Shown piece after piece: positions 4,958 to 8,719 of a stretch of DNA of 8,719 bases. The stretch lies in assembly GCA_030596145.1 (NCBI GenBank), contig JAUVKS010000065.1, positions 1 to 8,719 on the forward strand. The letters run 5' to 3'. Below the pieces are notes generated by a model. It searched no databases. It was not told the origin of the DNA and worked only from the letters and a program-made list of their open reading frames with translations. How positions within the stretch are numbered: position 1 is the first letter of the stretch; each line of letters starts with the position of its first letter. A program made the position numbers and the translations under genes. The DNA is from Pseudomonadota bacterium. GTDB lineage: Bacteria > Desulfobacterota > Syntrophia > Syntrophales > JADFWA01.

Positions 4958-7384
4958 ATGGACGACACGAGATATATTGATGATGAAATCGATCTTCGCA
5001 GTTACCTGAACGTTATGCTCCGGAGAAGGTGGCTGATTGGTATCTTTGCCGGCGTGGTGGTGCTGGCTGTTGTTGTGAAAACACTTACAACCGCTCCTGT
5101 CTATCAGTCAAAATCGGTTATCCAGATCTATCAAAAAGGGGGCGGTTCAACCAGCATAAAAAGTCTCATGGAGGAGAGTTTTCTCACTGGTGGAAGCTTA
5201 TCCGGCGCCATGATCCAGACACAGGTGGAGATACTGAAAAGCCGCACAGTCTCTGAAAGAGCGGCAAACGCGATCAACTATCAGCTCCAGGTAGAGCCGG
5301 AGCACAAAATGATCGGCATTCTCATCAACCGGTTGAAGGCAAAGGTTACAAATATCTTCTCTTCCAAAGAGGGTCTGGTGAAGAAAAAACTGATCAAGCC
5401 GATTTCCATTAAACCGCTCAGCGTCGGACCGGTTATGGAGGGGCGCAGTTATGTTCTTAAGTTTGACGGTCCCGATTCATATAAGATTATGGAAGATAAG
5501 AGCGGGGCGCTTGCAGGAAAAGGGGAACTGAACAAACCATTCTTTGGGCCAAACTTCTCCATCCTGGTCGAGGGTGACCATGCCCGGAAAGGCAGGAAAA
5601 TAAAATTCAGCGTCCTTACTCCTGCTTCCGCCGCTGGTGGCTTGCAGGGGAGTCTGCATGTCTCACCCATCAGAAATACAGAACTGATCACCATATCGGC
5701 CACCGCTCTGCATCCATCCATGGCCGTGGCAAAGGTAAACGCCATTGTCTCGGAATATAAGAACCTCACTGTTTTGAAGAATACGGAAGATGCCGCGAGG
5801 GCCCTTCATTTTATTGATGAGCAGATCGAGGTACTCGAAAGAAGCCTTAGATCTTCCGAAACCAGGCTGATGTCGTTCAAAGAAAAGGAAAAGCTGGTTT
5901 CCCTGAGTGATGATGCCCGTGTAACTTTACAGCAACTGATGAATTTTGACGCGGAGCTTAGAAGAAGTGAGAGTTTAAGAAGGCAGGCGGAGTTTATCGC
6001 AAAGAATATTATGAAGGCCAGCGATATGCCGGATAAGGATATTGTCGCCCTCGGCGCCAGCACAAAAAGTCAGAGGCTGAATGTCCTTGCCCAGAGGCTC
6101 TCCGGACTCCAGTCGCGCATGATTACCTTGAAAATTAACTATAAAGAGAAGCACCCTCTTGTTGTGGAGACCGTTGAACAGATTAAAGAAACAAAAAAGG
6201 GGATAAGGGCAGAACTTTCATCCATTATTGCATCCATGAAGGTAAATGAAAGATCTATTAAGGATAATATCTCCTTTTATGAAAAACGGATCAGGGATCT
6301 TCCCGATGCCGAAAAAAGATTGGCTGAACTGACCAGGGAGGCTGGAGTACAGCAGAGCGCCTATTCCTCCCTTCTCCAGAAGAAGCAGGAGTTTGAGATA
6401 ATAAAGGCAAGCGAAATCGGAAATGTCTGGGTGGTCGATACTGCCACCTCGGCTGGAATGATCAAACCTAAAACAAAGAGGAACGTCATGCTTGCCGTTA
6501 TTGTGGGCCTGTTCATGGGAGTCGGCATCGCCTTTTTCCTGGAATTCCTTGACAATACCGTCAAGAATCCCGATGACCTGAAACAGATTACCGAATTCCC
6601 TCTTCTGGGTTCCATAGCAAAGTTTGATACTCAGGCAGGGGGAAACGGTCGAGAGCTTATCACCCATACAATGCCGAAGGCCAGTGTATCCGAGGCATTC
6701 AGGACTATTAGAACAAACATATTTTTTGCCTCCTTTGATACACCCAAAAGATTAATAGGCGTAGCCAGCGCCCTGCCTGGGGAAGGGAAGACACTCCTTG
6801 CGGCCAACCTGGCCGTTTCCATTGCCCAGGCAGGGAAAAAGGTGCTCCTTATAGACGCTGACATGCGCCGTCCCCGCCTCCACAGGATATTCAACCAGAA
6901 GCGAGCGCCGGGTCTTTCCAATCTCCTTATAGCGAAGGATATTGAAGGCGCTATTACACGGAAACTCCCGATATCGGGGTTGGACATGATTTGTTCCGGC
7001 GATATACCGCACAACCCCAATGAACTTCTCGGTTCACAAAAGTTAAAGAGTATTATCGATCTGGTATCTGAAAGATACGACTATATCCTTTTTGACAGTC
7101 CTCCGATCCTGTCGGTCAGTGACTCAGCTATTTTGACAAATCGACTTGATGGTATAATTTTCATTATCAATGCCGAAAAAACAGAAAAAAATGCGCTCAA
7201 GCAGGGGCTGGAGGCCATTCCCAACGAGAAGGTTCTGGGTCTGGTCCTGAATAACATAAATATTGAAAGAGATGGATATTACTACCGATATTACTATCAG
7301 TACTACTACAGCTACGAAGATCAGGATCAGGACGTCCGCAAGAAGGGAAAGAAAAGACATCGCACAAGGGAAAAACGCGCATGA
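4958..7384 (+). CDS. polysaccharide chain-length regulator fused to BY-type tyrosine autokinase (Wzc/GumC type)
   Basis: This encodes 808 residues; GGAG at 4944-4947 precedes the ATG by 10 bases. A Wzz-type N-terminus (IDLRSYLNVMLRRRW) leads into TM1 (about 24-42). A large periplasmic part (about 43-508) contains coiled-coil stretches around 275-345 and 405-480, and TM2 spans about 509-530. The cytoplasmic kinase has the oligomerisation motif E579-x2-R582-x2-R585, Walker A ALPGEGKT (605-612), Walker A' VLLIDADMRRP (629-639) and Walker B ILFDSPP (710-716). The tail carries ten tyrosines between 774 and 786 (YYYRYYYQYYYSY), the autophosphorylation cluster, followed by an unusually basic end (KKGKKRHRTREKRA). 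The protein polymerises, autophosphorylates in trans and, with the Wza-like channel, controls polymer length and export. The PHP phosphatase upstream is the likely antagonist. The TGA overlaps an ATG (ATGA, 7381-7384). Confidence 0.95.
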   Translation: MDDTRYIDDEIDLRSYLNVMLRRRWLIGIFAGVVVLAVVVKTLTTAPVYQSKSVIQIYQKGGGSTSIKSLMEESFLTGGSLSGAMIQTQVEILKSRTVSERAANAINYQLQVEPEHKMIGILINRLKAKVTNIFSSKEGLVKKKLIKPISIKPLSVGPVMEGRSYVLKFDGPDSYKIMEDKSGALAGKGELNKPFFGPNFSILVEGDHARKGRKIKFSVLTPASAAGGLQGSLHVSPIRNTELITISATALHPSMAVAKVNAIVSEYKNLTVLKNTEDAARALHFIDEQIEVLERSLRSSETRLMSFKEKEKLVSLSDDARVTLQQLMNFDAELRRSESLRRQAEFIAKNIMKASDMPDKDIVALGASTKSQRLNVLAQRLSGLQSRMITLKINYKEKHPLVVETVEQIKETKKGIRAELSSIIASMKVNERSIKDNISFYEKRIRDLPDAEKRLAELTREAGVQQSAYSSLLQKKQEFEIIKASEIGNVWVVDTATSAGMIKPKTKRNVMLAVIVGLFMGVGIAFFLEFLDNTVKNPDDLKQITEFPLLGSIAKFDTQAGGNGRELITHTMPKASVSEAFRTIRTNIFFASFDTPKRLIGVASALPGEGKTLLAANLAVSIAQAGKKVLLIDADMRRPRLHRIFNQKRAPGLSNLLIAKDIEGAITRKLPISGLDMICSGDIPHNPNELLGSQKLKSIIDLVSERYDYILFDSPPILSVSDSAILTNRLDGIIFIINAEKTEKNALKQGLEAIPNEKVLGLVLNNINIERDGYYYRYYYQYYYSYEDQDQDVRKKGKKRHRTREKRA
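7277..7315 (+). repeat. 12-base periodic segment encoding the tyrosine cluster
   Basis: Three successive 12-base units, each three tyrosine codons plus one other codon (Arg, Gln, Ser), are followed by a last tyrosine codon. The codons mix TAT and TAC, so the period is clearer in the protein than in the DNA. The segment lies in the C-terminal tail of the tyrosine autokinase. Confidence 0.6.
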
Positions 7385-7404
7385 AAAAAGTGACACAGGC
7401 TTGA
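7381..7404 (+). other. seven-residue mini-ORF bridging the kinase stop and the wzi-like start
   Basis: ATG 7381 overlaps the kinase TGA as ATGA. The frame MKKVTQA ends at a TGA whose last base is the A of the next gene's ATG (TGATG, 7402-7406). Such nested stop-start overlaps allow ribosomes to re-initiate, so the mini-ORF may couple translation of the two genes. It is unlikely to encode a functional peptide. Confidence 0.35.
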
Positions 7405-8719
7405 TGAAGAATGCGTTAATCATATCTGTTGTGACCCTTTTGTGCTTGTTCGCGCACACAGTCTATGCCTCCGTAAACATTCCTATAGACTCTCCATTTT
7501 ATAGGAACCTGGACATCCTCATTTCACATGGCCTGATAAAGAGCGACCTTTCATCAACAAGACCTTTCACCAGGGCGGAAGCAGGCAGATTGCTGGCCGA
7601 AGCTATTGAACAAGCTGAGAAAAAAGAAACCTCTCCATCCTCTGCAGATCTCCTTAAGAAAATGTCAAAAGAATATGGGGATGAAATATCTGAAATCAAG
7701 GTTCCGGGGAGCGCACCCAAAACCTACCTGAAACCTATGGACGAATTCTCTATCAACTACAACTTTCTGGATGGCCCATTTTCGATATTCAACAACGAAG
7801 GAATTGACTATTACGACGGCCACAACGCAATGGCGCAGTTTCAGTCAAGGGGCAGATTATGGAATGTCTTCTCCTTTTATATCCAGCCTTTGTTCCTCTA
7901 CAATCAAAGATTAAAAAACATCGACGGAAAAGACGATACCGAATTCAGGCTGCACAAAGGATATCTGAAGTTTACCCGGGACAATTTCGAGATCGAGGCG
8001 GGGAGAGATTCCCTCTGGTGGGGGCCCGGATACCACGGCTCCCTACTCATGTCGAATAATGCTGAGCCTTTCGATATGATCAAGATATCCAATCCCAGGG
8101 CGACTCTCCTTCCCTGGATTTTCAGCTATCTCGGCCCGTTCAGATTTAATCTTCTATTTTCCCGGTTGGATGATGACGAACACAAAATCACTGATAAGGC
8201 CACAGGCGACGACCTTTCAAAACCATATCTCTATGGCCTGAGATTCGATTTCAAGCCCCATCCACTTGTGGAGGTGGGACTGTCACACCTCGTCCTCTTC
8301 GGGGGCGAGGGGCGCGATATAAGCTTTACCGATTTCCTCAAGATCGCATACAGCAATAAGAACAGAGACGGCACGGAACTCGATAGCAACCAACAGTTTG
8401 CCATCGACCTTGCCCTCACCATACCCAATGTTAGCAGGCTGATCCCCCTTGCCGATTCGATAAAACTATACGGGGAGTTGGGCGCTGAAGATACAGGCAA
8501 ACCGCCCGACAGGAGGGCATATCTCGCAGGCATTGCCCTCAACGATGCCTTCATGGTGAAAGGCATGAAACTGAGGGCAGAATATGCAAACCTGTCACCC
8601 GGCAGCGTACCGACTGCCTGGTACAGCCACGGCTTTTATCCGATGACGTATAGTGGAAGGGTATTCGGTCACCACGCCGGCACAGATTCTGATGATCTTT
8701 TTATCGAATTGTCGCAAAC
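7404..8719 (+). CDS. capsule assembly protein, Wzi family (3' end outside window)
   Basis: The frame is open from ATG 7404 to the window end, 438 complete codons; E. coli Wzi has 479 residues, so little or a modest part is missing. A weak AGG lies just before the ATG, and overlap with the mini-ORF stop suggests coupled translation. Residues 1-22 are a signal peptide ending VYA. Residues about 29-70 (SPFYRNLDILISHGLI, then STRPFTRAEAGRLL) look like one SLH-like helical repeat. The rest has alternating strands of an outer-membrane beta barrel with the Wzi-family stretch HKGYLKF...FEIEAGRDSLWWGPGYHGSLLMSN (184-218), followed by EPFDMIKISNPR. Wzi proteins sit in the outer membrane and help polymer attach or organise at the surface. 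Its position after Wza- and Wzc-like genes fits this. No stop codon is visible. Confidence in the family is high. Confidence 0.85.
   Translation, partial: MKNALIISVVTLLCLFAHTVYASVNIPIDSPFYRNLDILISHGLIKSDLSSTRPFTRAEAGRLLAEAIEQAEKKETSPSSADLLKKMSKEYGDEISEIKVPGSAPKTYLKPMDEFSINYNFLDGPFSIFNNEGIDYYDGHNAMAQFQSRGRLWNVFSFYIQPLFLYNQRLKNIDGKDDTEFRLHKGYLKFTRDNFEIEAGRDSLWWGPGYHGSLLMSNNAEPFDMIKISNPRATLLPWIFSYLGPFRFNLLFSRLDDDEHKITDKATGDDLSKPYLYGLRFDFKPHPLVEVGLSHLVLFGGEGRDISFTDFLKIAYSNKNRDGTELDSNQQFAIDLALTIPNVSRLIPLADSIKLYGELGAEDTGKPPDRRAYLAGIALNDAFMVKGMKLRAEYANLSPGSVPTAWYSHGFYPMTYSGRVFGHHAGTDSDDLFIELSQ

Noticed and set aside
6218..6667. 149-residue minus-strand frame
   Set aside because: It is antisense to the middle and TM2 part of the tyrosine kinase gene, with no family likeness.

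Overview
The window reads as a chromosomal fragment from an anaerobic Gram-negative bacterium, most likely of the Desulfobacterota/deltaproteobacterial type. This rests on protein style: a DUF6125-like cysteine-rich protein beside an HMG-CoA-lyase-family enzyme, a PHP-type tyrosine phosphatase paired with a fused Wzc-type kinase, and outer-membrane Wza- and Wzi-type proteins. No ribosomal or other marker gene is present, so the assignment is an inference.

Left part (1-1231, + strand): the 3' end of an HMG-CoA-lyase-like gene, followed after 13 bases by a 255-residue cysteine-rich protein resembling DUF6125. The two form a short catabolic-looking operon. The lyase-like protein has replaced two residues that are catalytic in true HMG-CoA lyases.

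Middle (1232-2170): a convergent XRE-family regulator on the - strand. Its stop codon is followed in frame by what looks like the beginning of a decayed radC gene. A 334-base divergent intergenic region then carries several dyads: a start-codon hairpin, a perfect ATCAAGA-N10-TCTTGAT inverted repeat, and two oppositely oriented triplets of an 8-base repeat. It separates the regulator from the operon to the right.

Right part (2171-8719, + strand): an exopolysaccharide/capsule export and control operon. In order it holds a stand-alone receiver protein, a PHP-family (CpsB/YwqE-like) tyrosine phosphatase, an outer-membrane polysaccharide export lipoprotein (Wza/OPX type, three SLBB-like repeats), a fused chain-length regulator/tyrosine autokinase (Wzc type, ten-tyrosine tail), and a Wzi-family capsule assembly outer-membrane protein that runs off the window. 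Wzc and Wza would form the trans-envelope export machine. The PHP enzyme would remove phosphates from the Wzc tail, Wzi would organise polymer at the surface, and the receiver would link the operon to an external histidine kinase. No glycosyltransferases, Wzx or Wzy are in the window, so the polymer cannot be named.

The machinery itself is recognisable. The less explained points are the altered active site of the lyase-like protein, the radC scar fused in frame behind the regulator, the layered dyads in the intergenic region, a hydrophobic reading frame without a start codon between the receiver and phosphatase genes, and a seven-residue mini-ORF that bridges the wzc-like stop and the wzi-like start.
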